Shown one piece after another: positions 1 through 11,755 of a stretch of 64,000 nucleotides of DNA. Position 1 is the stretch's first letter. Each line of letters starts with the position of its first letter. The position numbers and the translations under genes were made by a program. Under the pieces are notes generated by a model that searched no databases, was not told the DNA's origin, and worked only from the letters and a program-made list of their open reading frames with translations. Source of the stretch: Morchella semilibera (Eukaryota > Ascomycota > Pezizomycetes > Pezizales > Morchellaceae); the NCBI GenBank assembly GCA_009192285.1, contig WBVU01000017.1, forward strand, positions 434,001 through 498,000, read 5' to 3'.

Positions 1-1172
1 TGAAAGAGTAAAGTAATACCAGTGGTGTAATATATGGCCGCGCGCTGTGTAACTCGAAGGGAGTGGTTTCAGAGCTAGGAATACTACCGGGAGTGAGAGT
101 GTGTGAGTGTGCTCGAGGAGGGGGAGAGAGAGGGGGGGGGGGGAAGGCAGGCGAGACGGCTTGAGTGTGTGTAATTTTTCTTTTTTTCTGTTGGGGGGTT
201 TTGTTTTACTTTTGCACTTTACTATTTTTGTTTGTGTCCTGATCTACATAACATATACATGTATGTACATACACTTGCATGGAGATACCTACTTACTTGT
301 AAGTACACACATTTTTTTTTTATTTCTTTACATGACCTGCAAATTATGTAGGTACTCTAGCTACATACATGTATGTACTTACATCCATCCACATCCATCG
401 GATGAACAAGGCGGGGAAGCACCCCCGTTTCGGACGCTAGTTCAACTTGAGGAGCACTCTTCAATTGCCGGGGTTTAGCTCCTCAGTGCCCAAACATAGG
501 GGTAGAGGGTAGACGGTAGACCTGGGGGAGCGAGAGACAAACACCTGTACTCCACCGGGAGAAACAAAGTTGCGCGGAGAAAAAAAAAAAAAAAAAAAAG
601 GGTGGGGAGGTGGGAAAAAGAATGTCAAGGGTATTTGGACTGGGATATAATCCGAGGTGTGTGTGTTGTGTGTGGGTAAGGTGAGTGAGTGAGTGAGTGC
701 GTGGTGGTAAACAGGTATGTAGGTCATGTACATAGCTGTTTGTCTATGGTGGGACGGGCATGGGAATGAATAGATGGGATGGAGGGTTGGTATGTAGCAC
801 AAGTGGTAAGTAAGTAGCACAAGCGCGTTCGTTGCCAGGGCAACAGGCGATAAGCTTAATGCCCGTCATCCCCACCTGAGAGCTTGGACAGCCACACCTT
901 AACACGACCTCACTCGATCGCCCCGCCTGTACAGTAAGAAAAAAAGATGCACGTGCGATCATCACCCCTCGGCCATCCAAACAACAGCGTGCAACAACAA
1001 CAATAAAAACAACAACAACACTAACAACAACCCGTTCTAGCTATCCAATATACAGCCACTCGCAGTGAAACATATCATATCTCCTCATCCAACCCGGGTT
1101 TCAAATACCACTAGTACTACTAGACAGCAAATACCCAGAACCTTTCCACTTCCCGGAAAGCACAGCCAAACC
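1..1172. other. Intergenic/5' leader region, no convincing gene
   Basis: No open frame here looks like a protein family. The stretch holds simple sequence: alternating TACATGTA/GTACATAC motifs around 255-390, an A-run near 580-599, GTGAGT repeats near 680-700, and a CAA/AAC-rich tract at about 983-1032 that could be the unstructured leader of the gene starting at 1173. Confidence 0.6.
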
Positions 1173-1929
1173 ATGTCAACACCCACAACCAGCAGTTCCT
1201 ACCCTCCAGAGAACTCCCTCCCTCCTGCACCCCCCCCAAAGCCCTCTACCTCCGCAACCCACTCCCGAACAACGTCGCCTATGCCCCACCCAGGCTGGTC
1301 CTCCTTGGCGCCTCCGCCGCCGCCGCCGCCACCACCAACTGACCCCTTCATCCCCTCCATCCTCCACAACAAATCGTATACACCCACCTCCCTTCTTCTC
1401 CCCTGCTACAAAACCCTACCTCAAGAATTACTGACCCATTCGTACCTAGCCGTGACGACCTTGCCCACCTACTCTCCTCCCCCCACCTTCTCGACGCCTT
1501 GTTCACGTCCACCCACCCCCTCTCGCACCAGTCCCAACACGCACTCACCACTACCCTCCACCGCAACGCCGACCTCTCCACGCGTCTCACAACGCTAGAG
1601 CCCCACCTGCACAGCGCGCGCGAGGGCGCCGAGCGCGCCCTCGTCGAGGCCCGCATGCGCGAACGTGAATGGCGCGCCCGCGAGAAGGAGATGTATCAGG
1701 CGCTGCAGCCGTTCTCGTCACCGGCGCTGTACAGCCGTCTCGCGAATGCGGTGGGCGATGCGGAGGTGGTCGCCGAGGCGATGGCAGAGTCGTTTCTCGA
1801 GGAGGGGGCGGCGACGGTAGGGATGTGGGGGAGTTTGTTAGGGAGTATAGGGCCCTGAGGAAGACATATCATCTTCGGAAGGAAAGGAAAGAGAGGTGGG
1901 ATGAGGGACGGGTCGGTGGGTGGAGATAA
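1173..1929 (+). CDS. VPS37: VPS37-like ESCRT-I subunit (Mod(r) domain), with apparent frameshift near the C-terminus
   Basis: Vps37 is a core subunit of ESCRT-I, which sorts ubiquitinated membrane proteins into multivesicular endosomes. The start ATG at 1173 has a good context (aaaccATG); an in-frame ATG at 1065 is possible. Residues 1-60 are a Pro-rich linker with a run of nine prolines. A 74-bp intron at 1376-1449 (GTATAC donor, TACTGAC branch site, CCTAG acceptor) joins the frame to a Mod(r)-type coiled coil: a helix starting SRDDLAHLLSS, then a charged stretch, then FSSPALYSRLANAV and AEAMAESFLEE. The typical fungal Vps37 tail (EFVREYRALRKTYHLR ... RWDEGRVGGWR) follows in a different frame. 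The shift falls in G-rich sequence near 1801-1820, where no intron fits. A one-base deletion, real or a sequencing error, explains it. The family call is from motif recognition and is fairly sure. Confidence 0.72.
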
Positions 1930-2631
1930 GGTAGAATGAAGGGAGGGGTTACATGTATGTATGTCTGTAGGTGTTCTTTCATTTTTTAAAACTTCTACTG
2001 GCCTCCTTGGTTGTTGGTATTTTGTAAGTCGCTTTCTTCCTTTTTTTGTTGCTTTTCTCTTGTGGGCGAGAATGATAATTGCTGCTATTTGGATGATGTA
2101 ATCAGTCCTGCAGTAAGAAGTCTTTTCTTTCTAGATTTATGGTCCATCGGATTTTTATGTATATTCCTTGAAGAGATCGCTAAAAATAACACTCTTCTGT
2201 TTTATATTCAGGGACCCCACAGGGCAATGCTCGGGAAATATGGTAGATGATATCATGATATTTCTTCTAATCAACTATGAAAAGAAATAAACCTGTCGGA
2301 TCTGAAATATAACGCAAGCTCCCTCCATCGCTCGCCAATGCGCTTATGGGACACAAACATAAGAGATGAACAGGATTCGTGAGGATACACACTCAAACAG
2401 TCGTAATATAGAGAAGAGAAAGATATAAAACATGTAATCATCTCGCCTATGCTTTTTTTGTCGTTAGCCTATTGCGGCTCTTACATGTCAACAAGTAAAT
2501 CCAAATACTTGATTTGGATGTTTTTGTTTTTGTCGTCACAACCCATCACTCGATAACCTCCTATCCCACAACGACGCTTGCCTCTGGAATTCCCCCTCAG
2601 TACACGCAGAAAAATAACTCACGGCTATAAA
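1930..2631. other. Convergent 3' intergenic region
   Basis: About 700 bp between the stop codons of the VPS37-like gene (+) and coronin (-). It should contain both 3' UTRs. It is AT-rich with T-runs at 2030-2060 and an AATAAA at about 2286. I see no gene or repeat in it. Confidence 0.6.
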
Positions 2632-4763
2632 CTAGGATCTAGCCTCTTCCAATTCCAGCTCAAGCTTTCTGATGATTTCATCCTTTCTGCTGCTTTCCTC
2701 GTTACCCCGGGCGTCGACCTTGATCTTCAGCGCATCCAGTTCCTTCGTCAGGTCGGAAATATGCTTGTCTTGACTAGCGAGAGTCTTGTTTTGGGTTTCT
2801 AACAATAATGTGATGCGCGCGAGTTGCTCTACAATGTTTGCATCCATTGGCTTCGGGGGGGGCGCCTGGGGTGTTGCTGATTGGGGTATACTTACCGGGC
2901 TCTGAATCTGTTGTCGAACCGGGATAGGGGTAATGCTTGACTTGGTAGGCGAGATACCTGGGTTGGGTATTTCGGGGTTCTTATCGGCTACTTTAGCCGT
3001 TGTTTCGACGTGGATTGGGCTCGGGACACGTTTCTCTGCAGGAGAAGGTGTTTCTTTAGGAGACGCAGGTTTTGAGGCTATAGGTTCAATAGTAGTAGGC
3101 TTCGGGGGAGCGATAGTTGTCTTAGCTGGGGCTGGAGTTGTTGCCACAACGGAGATAGGTGTTTTAGGGGCCGATGATGGGATACTTTCAGGTGTGTAAA
3201 GCGTTTCCATATCAAACATTTTGGGTTCGGCATTGGCGCCCCCGTACCATGCCTCGGCTGTGAGAGATGGTTCACCGCTATACGTTTCAGGATAGATATC
3301 GCTGCAGATAGCTGTCAGTACATACAACATGTGCCCCTAAATTACGGTATAATACCTTTGGAATGTCTCGGCTCTGCGAGGGACAACAAAAGAAATCGGT
3401 TCAATGTAACTATCATTAACGGTTTTGAACGCTCGCATAACCTCATTCTCGTGGACCTATTTAACTTAGCATAGTCCATTTGTATTTTCAGCACTTTCAA
3501 GACCCACAGCAACACCACGCTTAGGCAAGAATGCAACACCACGCTGGGGATCTCCACTCTTGTATTCAGACAAGAAAATGAACTCGTCGTTCGAGTATTC
3601 GAAGTAGCGGATATTTCCGTCACTGTCGTTAAATTAGTATTTTCAACTAATTATGCTTCTTGTACCTTCTTACCCTTTCCCGGCCAAGTAGATGCACTTG
3701 GTACCCTCATCCCAGAATGGCATGCACACTCCCGAAATAGTATCCAGCATTTCGAACCCATTCAGGGGCCCATCCGCAAGAGATCTCAAGTCCCACAGTC
3801 CTAGCTGGCGATCGCTCATTTTGCTGAAGCCAGTAGTGGCGATCTTGTCTTCGCCGATACCTGTCATCCACACAGCACGACTGTTCTTTGCACCTGTATG
3901 GCCAGTAACCTCGTGTACCGCGGTCTCCTGTCGTGGGTCCCAGATACGAAGCTTCTTGTCACGGCATGTTGTGACAAGCATAGATCCATTAGTGGACCAT
4001 GACATAGCCTGAACGACCTCGTTATGCTTTAAAGTGTAATGGGGGGTTCCGGTGGAGATATCCCATAATTTCACGGTGTAATCTCCTGAGGAAGTTGCTA
4101 ACACATTCTCGGCAGTAGGGTGAAAGAGAACATGGCCAACCTTCCTTTGATGGCCAGAAAGCTTGGAAAGAGGTTCCACATCGTTCGGGCCGTCTTCGTC
4201 ATCCGTAAGGAGCGAAAAATTCTCCGGGACAGTCCATATGAATATCTTGCCATCGTCGGAACCAGAAGCAATCAACGAGTCGTTAAATGGGGACCAATCC
4301 GTATCGAGCACAGGGGCAGTGTGGCCGCGAAAGAGGGGGATTTGTTCTGGAAGACGACCGCGGTGGGAAAGTGGGATGACCGCGAAGGCTCCGCCACCAC
4401 CGGATTCCCAGTTAACGGAAAGATACTGAGGATTTGCTTTGATTATGTTGGAGTCCCAAGCATTCTTTGATATGTGGCTGTTTCAGAACAAAGAGAGGTG
4501 TCAGAGGGGTATGCCGATTTGGGGTGGAAGTAAGGGAGAAGAAAGGTGCATTACAGGTTATCGTAGCATTGTTCCTGGTTACTATGTTAGTCATATAACA
4601 ATCTTGGTAAACATATCATGTAGATAGTAAGACCATACCTTTCGAGTTGGTTTTCCATAGACGTGTCCTGGCCACGTGCGTTAGCTTTGTTTACATGGAG
4701 ATACCTGTGGATTTACTGGGTTAACTTACGGAACTTCGAAGACCTTACAAAACGGCCAGCCAT
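2632..4763 (-). CDS. crn1: Coronin, actin-binding WD40 protein (7 exons)
   Basis: Coronin binds F-actin and links it to Arp2/3 at cortical patches. I trace seven exons on the minus strand: 4763-4730, 4667-4639, 4574-4555, 4477-3674, 3622-3508, 3456-3356, 3301-2632. They sum to 1773 nt (590 codons plus stop), with GT...AG introns throughout. The N-terminus reads MAGRFVRSSKF, then HVYGKPTRKEQCYDNLHISK, the usual coronin opening. A WD40 beta-propeller follows (for example GHTAPVLDTDWSPFNDSL, SGDYTVKLWD, RDKKLRIWDPR), then the family-typical DPQRGVAFLPKRGV, VHENEVMRAFKTV and VPRRAE blocks. The last exon has a long Pro/Ser/Thr-rich linker and a C-terminal coiled coil (about residues 526-590, ending LELELEEARS), normally used for oligomerisation. 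Exons 1-3 are tiny (34, 29 and 20 nt) and the fifth intron uses a weak donor, GTGGGT. No lesion is seen. Confidence 0.93.
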
Positions 4764-5324
4764 TGCAGCAGACAAAAAGTAGCGTTAAATATTCCAAGAA
4801 GAATAATAATGATAGAGATGAGTTGAAATGAGCTGATGATTGTTGATGGGAACTGGAATAGGAGGCAGAAGTCAAAACGGGCTGGTGGAATGGACGGGGA
4901 GAGACTGAAGGGGGTGTTCTGTGGCTCTTGGCAACGGCACCGCCACAATACGCGAAACAGGCCAGCCTCGAGCTCTACCATCGCTTTGAATAAAATTGTC
5001 TCAGCTTCGTCCAACTTGAAGGCTGTCAATTAAGTGAGCGAACGGACCCTCACCTGTCAACACCCTATTTAGATTGCTCACTGAATACCAAATGCCGATA
5101 TTGCATATCCCTACAGGATATGGGGATAAGTCGTCCTATTGTGATATCCTTCCAAAGTTTGCGATGAACTGGAACGATATCATAGAAGGAGGTGGCAGAC
5201 GGCAGGAGGTGGCGGCGGCACGGAGTCACGGTGGTGGGTCACCATACAGAACGGGTACGGCACAGGGACAGTGTGGCTGTGCTAGCTTGAGTACAGAACA
5301 CCTAGGACTAAAAACCTCTGAGTC
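4764..5324. other. Coronin promoter side, no gene
   Basis: This contains the coronin 5' UTR and upstream region. A 187-codon open frame that starts at 5074 runs into an LTR remnant and shows no protein family signature, so it is not called. Confidence 0.5.
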
Positions 5325-5830
5325 TGTTACGGAGCAACACAGAGACAATAGACAAGAGAGCCGAGGTACACAACCAAGGCGGAGGCAAGGGCGAGGGAGA
5401 GGAGCAACGGCGAAAAGGCTTAACCGAGGAGCAGGGTTGTGGGGCAGAGGGTCCAAAGGGCCTCTCTTACGAAGACGTGGAGACGAAGATATCAGTAGAC
5501 GATATGTACTACGGTCATGGACTATGGACGAAGCGAGGCGAGGCGAGGGTACTATGGGAGACTCAAGGGGATCTTGGCAGAACTATAATGATGATGTCGT
5601 TTATTCAGAACTAGAGACAAGAGACAAACAGAACTAAACCGTAGGGTTGATAACAGGAAGAACACGTAGGAAAAGAAAGAAGAAGAAAGGAACAAAGGAA
5701 AGATCCGTAGCAACATATATATACCCCTCCTAATCCCTGTACAGTCCTGACTCATATATTGTGTAACAGAAACCTATAGAAACTCCAAGAACCTAAAAGA
5801 AAACACGACAACCAAAAAGCCCATTCTCGA
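5325..5830 (-). mobile_element. LTR remnant, family F (GD-related), minus orientation
   Basis: The sequence matches a second copy at 54.3-54.9 kb over shared blocks such as CCGAGGTACACAACC, AGTAGACGATA and a common GGGTTGA(TA)ACAGGAAGAA stretch. Its left end resembles a GD LTR in minus orientation (TGTTACGGAGC). The promoter module reads on the minus strand: TATA-like 5714-5723 and TGACTCA at 5748-5754. The right boundary is not sharp. Confidence 0.55.
5714..5754 (-). promoter_or_regulatory. LTR core promoter: TGAGTCA plus TATA box (family F)
   Basis: On the minus strand a TGAGTCA site (5748-5754) lies 24 bp upstream of TATATATA-type sequence (5714-5723). The same arrangement recurs in the other LTR families of the window. 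Confidence 0.5.
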
Positions 5831-6077
5831 ATGTCCTCCTCTTCTGCGAAGTCTGTGGTACGCGGTCATAGAGTCTCAGAACCTATATGGAACTTACTAC
5901 TTGTATTTTCTAGACGTTTGGAAAAGTCTCCGGTCCGTATATAAGGTGTATGTGGAGTGAAATCCAATAGTAAGTACTGAAAAGTCTCCGAACTAAATTA
6001 TAAAAAAGTAGGTAACAGTTGGAGGTTGACTCGGAAGATAACAGGATTCTTCAGCTTCACGGCACCGAGATGATTAA

Positions 6078-6752
6078 TGTCCCAGCATCTTGGCACTGGT
6101 CCCGACGATTCGATAGTCGTAGCGCTATTGTGATTGATGGGGTTATGCTAAGCGAGGATGAGGTGAGATAAGGTGAGGTTGTCGTCATTTGTTTATATGA
6201 GGTTCGGTTGCAGGTAGGATTGGTAATGGGATTTATGGAGATGGTGGAGAGGAATACAAGCTGTGGTTACATAGGGATTTCTATATGTTTCCATGAGTTG
6301 ATGTATGAGTCATACTGGACCAGTAGAAGAGATTGTTAAATAGCACGCGTAGTTGTTTTCATCAGCAAACTCAACTTAAGGCTGGAGTCTCCCAGCAGTG
6401 TCCCAGGTCTCCTGAAAGTCTCCTGAGATTCTTCAATATTTTTTAAGTCTCCTGAAGCTCAGGAGACATCAGGAGACAAATGAAGTCTTGCTGGTGTTCC
6501 TTAGTTCTTTTCTTTCTTTTCTCGCCATTTGGTCTTCAAGTTTCTGTCATCTCGCTATATAGGAATATACTCCTATCACTACGCCATAGTTCACGTTATC
6601 TTGGGACCATCGTGCAATAAAACGAAGAAGCTTATAGTATATTTCATCGTTTATATTGAGGTCTATCCGGTCCTCACTTCCCCTGTCTCGTACCTTTTTT
6701 GCCTTTGCCCTTGCCTTTACCCCTGGCCAGTACCAGTGCCTGTGCCTGTTTT
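6078..6752 (+). mobile_element. 5' LTR of element C, 3'-truncated by deletion
   Basis: It begins TGTCCCAGCATCTTGGCA and shares the GA LTR layout up to the TTGCC-rich U5 segment. At about 6752 it jumps directly into gag sequence (starting at the FAEFQRYAADSEF block), so the end of the LTR, the primer-binding site and the first half of gag are missing. A 137-bp element sits inside it. Confidence 0.75.
6360..6496 (+). mobile_element. 137-bp CATCAGCAA element, TT target duplication
   Basis: The ends are CATCAGCAA and TTGCTGGTG (one mutated base). TT flanks both sides (6358-6359, 6497-6498). It is inserted in the R/U5 part of the element C 5' LTR, between TGTT and CCTTAG, which are contiguous in other GA LTRs. 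Confidence 0.85.
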
Positions 6753-7010
6753 TCGGAGTACTTTGCGGAGTTCCAGCGATACGCTGCTGACTCTGAGTTT
6801 AATGAGGTTGCTAAGATTGAATGTCTTTTGTAGGGTCTTAACCAGGAGTTGAAGGCACTAATGATTCAGAATGAGACCCCGACGATGATTAAGGAGTGTG
6901 GACTCCTTCTCCAATGGCTTGATAACAAACAATAGGCACTACAGGCCAGAATTGGGAGATTTAGATTTCAGATTCTCAGTGGTACCTCTTCTCGTCCCTT
7001 TGCTCCTCGC

Positions 7011-7414
7011 TTTCATGGACACGCTAGGTTCGGAGGACTGGAACGATTGGCGGGGATGGGATTACTGTAAGCTCGGAGGCGGGGATGAGTCAGAGTAGGT
7101 TCTATGGGTTTCCGTTACGCAGGAATGTGAGACATAGTTGGGGTTACGCGAGGATATGAGTCAGGCTTGGCTCCGGAATACTGGGTATATAAGGGAGGCA
7201 ATGGTGCCTACTCCTGTACTTTCTTTCTTTCTTCTTTTCTCTTGACGCAACGTCTTCTGTAACTAGTATTCAATATACTTTATAGTCTCTACTTCTTTAG
7301 TGACTATCGCTGCCCGTTCAATCTCCTCCCCATACCTCCCTTATACTTGGGTCGTATCGTTGTCACCACTCGTGCCCTGTGGAACAAAGCTACACTGCCA
7401 CCCTCTCCTTGAGA
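7011..7414 (+). mobile_element. GE solo LTR, TSD CTCGC
   Basis: It runs from TTTCATGGA to CTTGAGA and is flanked by CTCGC at 7006-7010 and 7415-7419. It is about 100 bp shorter than the other GE LTRs. TATGAGTCA and TATATAAGGG mark the promoter (7157-7195). Confidence 0.88.
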
Positions 7415-7763
7415 CTCGCCCACTTGTTGCATCAACAACACCCCCAGTTGTACGAGGACCACCCCAACCACCACCGAAGATTGCTGCGTCAGCGGCCCAC
7501 CCTTCCTATACTCCCGGTGGACCTGTCCCTATGGATTTGTCTAATAGCTGTCGTCATCCGGATCCTAGGGAAAGGGAAGCACGTCGTGTTGAGAATTGTT
7601 GTTATTACTGTAGAGGAGTTGAACATTTGGTTAGGGATTGTACAGTTTCGCCGTCAGGAAGGGTACCATCTAGGATGAGGGGAGCATTGTTGGAACCAAA
7701 GAAGAAGAAGAAGGAAAAGGAGGAAGATATATTGTTGGATGAGGAGGAGTTAAAAGATTTGTC

Positions 7764-7901
7764 CATCAGCAAGACCTCATTTGTCTCCTGATGTCTCCTG
7801 AGCCTCAGGAGACTCAAAAAAATGTCCAAGAATCTCAGGAAAGTCTCAGGAGACCCGGGAGACTGTTGGGAGACTCCAGTCACAAGTTGAGCTTGCTGAT
7901 G
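7764..7901 (-). mobile_element. 138-bp CATCAGCAA element, TC target duplication
   Basis: Inserted just before the gag stop/pol junction of element C. The empty site is seen in A2 at about 24717-24725 (GATTCGTCCCTGGCC), against the filled site GATTTGTC-[element]-TCCCTGGCC. TC is duplicated at 7762-7763 and 7902-7903. Confidence 0.9.
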
Positions 7902-7949
7902 TCCCTGGCCTAAGCGACATAGTCCAGGGATCTCCAAAGGTTTTCTTTA

Positions 7950-10671
7950 AGGTGTCTATTTCAACGTTTTCAGTATCAGAAGAGGAGATGGATGGGAATC
8001 AATTGATGGTAGTCTGTTCTATTTCACAAAATAAAAAATCTATTGTACCCACTTATGCCTTGATTGATACTGGAGCGTCGGGATATGCATTTATTGATGA
8101 AGACTTTGTGTGCTGTCATGAACTGAAGATGAAGAATTTGAGGACTGAAAGGGAGACTGATGTGATTGATGGAAGGCCTATTGAATCAGGGAATGTGACT
8201 AGGAAGGTTACGCTAGAGCTGGAAATTGATGGAAATGTGGAGGAATGTCTTTTCTTTGTTACAAAACTAGGACATTATTCAATTGTGATTGGGATACTTT
8301 AGATGAGGAAGCATGGAGTATTGATCGATAGTGGAAGGAATAAGATTCGCTTCGAGTCATCAGTTTGTTTCGAATACTGCATAGCCAACCACAAACCTAT
8401 TGTTGCTCGAGGGATTTCGACTCCACTGCCAGAAAGACCAGTTACCCACACCTCGGCAGTTACTCCTCGATCGTTTAAGAAACTTTCTCAGGACCCTACT
8501 ATTCAGGTCTATTCGTTTATTCTATACGTTAATAAGGTATTGGAAATGCCCGCCAATCCTGATGGAAAGATTCTGATGGACTATCGACGCTTCCGACAAC
8601 TGTTCGATGAAACCAATACACTGAGGCTACCACCACATTGTCTCTATGATCATAAGATAAAGTTACAGGAAGGGATGGTACCACCTTTTGGTCCCATGTA
8701 TAGCATGTCTTGGGAGAAATTAAAGACATTAAGAGATTATCTGACTGACAATTTGAAGAAAGGATTTCTTCGGTCTAGCAATTCTCCAGCTAGAGCTCCT
8801 GTTCTATTTGTAAAGAAAGCTAATAGATCTTCACGCTTGTGCGTTGATTACCGGAAGCTAAATGTTATTACAGTTAAAGATCGATATCCTCTTCCCCTTA
8901 CACCTGAGATTATGCCAACCTTGCACAAGCCAATTACTTTACCAAGTTGGACTTACGTTGGGGATACAACCAAATTCGAATCAAAGAGGGAGGTGAATGG
9001 AAGACGGCGTTTAGAAAACGGTATAGACATTGGGAATATTTGGTAATGCCCTTTGTCTTGACAAATGCTCGCGCTACCTTTCAGCGTCGGATTAACAATA
9101 TTCTCCAGCCGTTCCTGTACCGTTGTGCTACTGCCTATCTTGATGATATTCTTATTCATTTGGAAACCTTAGAGCAACACCAGCAGGATGTGCAACAAGT
9201 GTTGGAAGCCCTGGAGGCCAATAAAGTTCACTTGAAACTAGAGAAGTGTGAGTTCACTGTACAAGAGACTAAATATTTGGGAATGATCTTGACACCAGGG
9301 GGAATAAAGATGGATCTGGCCAAGGTACAAACAATAGTAGATTGGGAGGCACCAAAGACAGTAAAGGAGGTGCAACAGTTTCTCGGGTTTGCCAATTTTT
9401 ATTGACGCTTTATTTATGCTTATTCCCGAATAGCCCGGCTATTGACTGCTCTAATAAAAAAGCATGTATGATTTGAGTAGACTCGGAGGGTGGGACAGGC
9501 TTTTCGGAGACTTGGGACTGCTTTTGCCGCCACCCCGATATTGATGCACCCGGACCCTGAGAAAGAGTTTATCGTAAAAACAGACGCGTCGGATTATGTG
9601 TCGGCAGGAATATTATCACAACGGGATAATGAACAGATTCTACACCCGGTTGCCTTCTTTTCAAAGACATATTCACCTGCGGAATGCAATTATGACATTT
9701 ACGACAAGGAGTTGTTAGCTATTATTTGTTGCTTTGAGGAGTGGAGACCTCATCTGGAGACGGCCCAATTCCAAGTTAAAGTACTTACAGATCATCGCAA
9801 TCTCGAGTATTTGATGTCGACCAAGTTATTAAATCGACGTCAAACGCATTGGGCGGGATTTTTATCCAGGTTTAATTTTATTATTCAATATAGGCTAGAG
9901 AAGCAAGGACGGAAGGTTGATATTTTGACAAGAAGGCCTAGGGATTTACCCAAGAAAGGAGATGAGAGGTTGGAATAACAAAGGCGAGTGGTTCTAAAAA
10001 AAGGGAATTTGGATCCCAAGATAAGTTTGTTAGCGGGCTCTTGGCAAATCAACCCTCTGAAGGATCATCTCCCGTACTTGATCTGTTTAACCAAGCATAC
10101 CAGTATGATAGCTTCCCAAGCAAAGTCCTATCTATTCTCTGGAACGGTGTTCGACAATCAAAAGAGATTTTGTTGGTTGAGTGTAAGGAAAGCGAGGAGG
10201 GGTTATTGCTTTACCGGAATACACTCTATATTCCTGACTATGACAAACTTAAGCTCTACTTACTATAGGAATACCACGACAAACCCTCTACTGGACACCT
10301 CGGACGATCAAAGACATTGGAACTCCTTAGCCGGAACTATTATTGGCCGACCATGCTGAAATATACAGACCGTTATGTCCAGAGTTGCCATACCTGCCGG
10401 CGGAGTAAAGCGAGTCAAAATCCTCTTCAAGGAGTCCTGCGCCCACCATCAGTACCCAAAGGACCCTTGACAGATGTAACAATAGATTTCGTAACGGAAC
10501 TTCCAGAGAGCAATGGATTTAATACTATACTCGTGGTAGTAGACCAGTTAACAAAAATGAAGTATTTAATTCCCACAATAGAAAATATCAATGCCAGGGA
10601 TCTGTCTCGTCTATATTTGGAGCATGTATGGAAGTTACATGGGCTACCAGAGACTATTGTTTCAGATCGGA
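7950..10671 (+). pseudogene. Pol remnant of element C: protease, RT, RNase H, start of integrase
   Basis: Order of domains: aspartic protease (DTGASG at about 8067-8085), RT (LCVDYRKLN, then AYLDDIL at about 9130), RNase H ([29 protein letters not shown]) and the integrase zinc-binding and catalytic core up to ETIVSDR, where a solo LTR interrupts. Stops and frameshifts are scattered. Examples are TAG in place of Trp after GIL at 8300, TGA for an Arg codon (FYRR) at about 9404 and TAG for Arg at about 10267. Most are C-to-T or G-to-A changes relative to A2. The family is a Ty3/gypsy chromovirus. Confidence 0.85.
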
Positions 10672-10841
10672 TATCACAGCTTTGCCCCCTGCACCTCGTC
10701 TTCCGCCAAGGCGTTTTCAGAGTAGGATTGTTGGTTAGTATCGGTCGATGTCGGAAGCAGGAGGACGCGTTAGGAAGGAGCTCAGGTAATGGAATGTAAG
10801 CGCTAGGAAGGACTGGGTAGTAATGAGATAGAACTAGGGTT

Positions 10842-10938
10842 CATCAGCAAGACTTCATTTGTCTCCTGATGTCTCCTGAGCCTCAGGAGACTTGGGAGAC
10901 TGTTGGGAGACTGCAGTCATAAGTTGAGTTTGCTGATA
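10842..10938 (-). mobile_element. 97-bp CATCAGCAA element with internal deletion, TT duplication
   Basis: Both ends are kept (CATCAGCAA ... TTGCTGATA), with TT at 10840-10841 and 10939-10940. About 40 bp of the central part of the 137-bp unit are missing. Confidence 0.8.
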
Positions 10939-10975
10939 TTATTGGGAATAGTATGGATGGTAAGAGAGTGAGAGA

Positions 10976-11112
10976 CATCAGCAAACTCAACTTGTGACTG
11001 GAGTCTCCAAATAGTCTCCCAGGTCTCCTGAGAGTCTCCTGAGACTCCTGGATATTTTTTGAGTCTCCTGAGACTCAGGAGACATCAGGAGACAAATGAA
11101 GTCTTGCTGATG
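10976..11112 (+). mobile_element. 137-bp CATCAGCAA element, GA target duplication
   Basis: CATCAGCAA ... TTGCTGATG, flanked by GA at 10974-10975 and 11113-11114. It lies 37 bp from the preceding copy and in the opposite orientation, inside the same GB LTR. Confidence 0.87.
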
Positions 11113-11413
11113 GAGTTTCTATGGGATTCTATGGCATGAGTCATCGGCATGAGGAAATAGTTGTATATATAGTGCCTGTTCTTTCCTATGTTTCTGCCTA
11201 CCTAGGCAACGTTTTCTTTCTGCTAGTAATCAATACTTGACTTCGGCCCTTCTGTCCTCGCCTTGTCCCTGAACCTGAACCTGAACTTGAACCTGAACTT
11301 GAACCTGAACCTGCCAGTGCCTTGCCGCTAGTATATCCCGATCTGACCCCACCTCGTCCCGTCTTTCCGACACTACCCCCGTTCGCCCCTCGTCCTGACC
11401 TCATCCCGTTAGA

Positions 11414-11755
11414 TTGAGGGACACAGTTCACCGTTGAGTTTTGGAAAGCTCTTTGCGATCGGTTGAAAATTACTCCCTGGTATTCCACCGCCTTTCAACC
11501 GTAAGCTGACGGACAAATGGAAAGAGCCAATGTGATTATGGAGCAATATTTATGCAGCTATGTCTTTTACCAACAAGATAACTGGACTAATTTCCACCCC
11601 CTTTCTGAGTTTGCTACTAATAATCATATTTCTGAAACTACTAATATATCTCCCTTCCAAGCAAACTATAGACGACATCTCTGGGTGACGTTTGTACCAC
11701 TGGCACTCCAACATGAAAAGACGGTGAATGAGGATCAGGCCAATAGGTTGGCAAG
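11414..11755 (+). pseudogene. Integrase core remnant of element C
   Basis: It encodes the region after the second catalytic Asp: TQFT..FWKAL, ERANVIMEQYL (the ERxN motif with the catalytic Glu) and TNNHISETTNISPFQANY. It is interrupted at 11755 by a GB LTR. Confidence 0.78.

Larger units (their letters stand above)
6753..7920 (+). pseudogene. Gag remnant of element C, split by a GE solo LTR and a 137-bp element
   Basis: Compared with the GA gag of element A2, this remnant starts mid-capsid. It holds the FAEFQRYAADSEFNE block, a stop where a glutamine or arginine codon is expected, a CCHC zinc knuckle at about 7597-7640 (CYYC ... H ... C) and the acidic EEEELKD-like tail. The GE LTR at 7011-7414 and the small element at 7764-7901 interrupt it. 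Removal of both, with their duplications, gives continuous homology to the A2 gag. It is not functional. Confidence 0.8.
10672..11413 (+). mobile_element. GB solo LTR in element C integrase, carrying two CATCAGCAA elements
   Basis: It runs from TATCACAGC to CCGTTAGA. The flanks TCGGA and TTGAG are diverged copies of the intact TCGAG seen at the same integrase position in A2. It contains a CCTGAA-type repeat near 11275-11315. Confidence 0.75.

Noticed and set aside
2933-3199. Plus-strand frame opposite coronin
   Set aside because: Antisense shadow of the Pro/Thr-rich coronin linker.
5074-5637. 187-codon open frame after coronin
   Set aside because: It runs across the border of an LTR remnant, is Arg/Gly-rich with no motif, and its homologous copy at 54 kb is not open.
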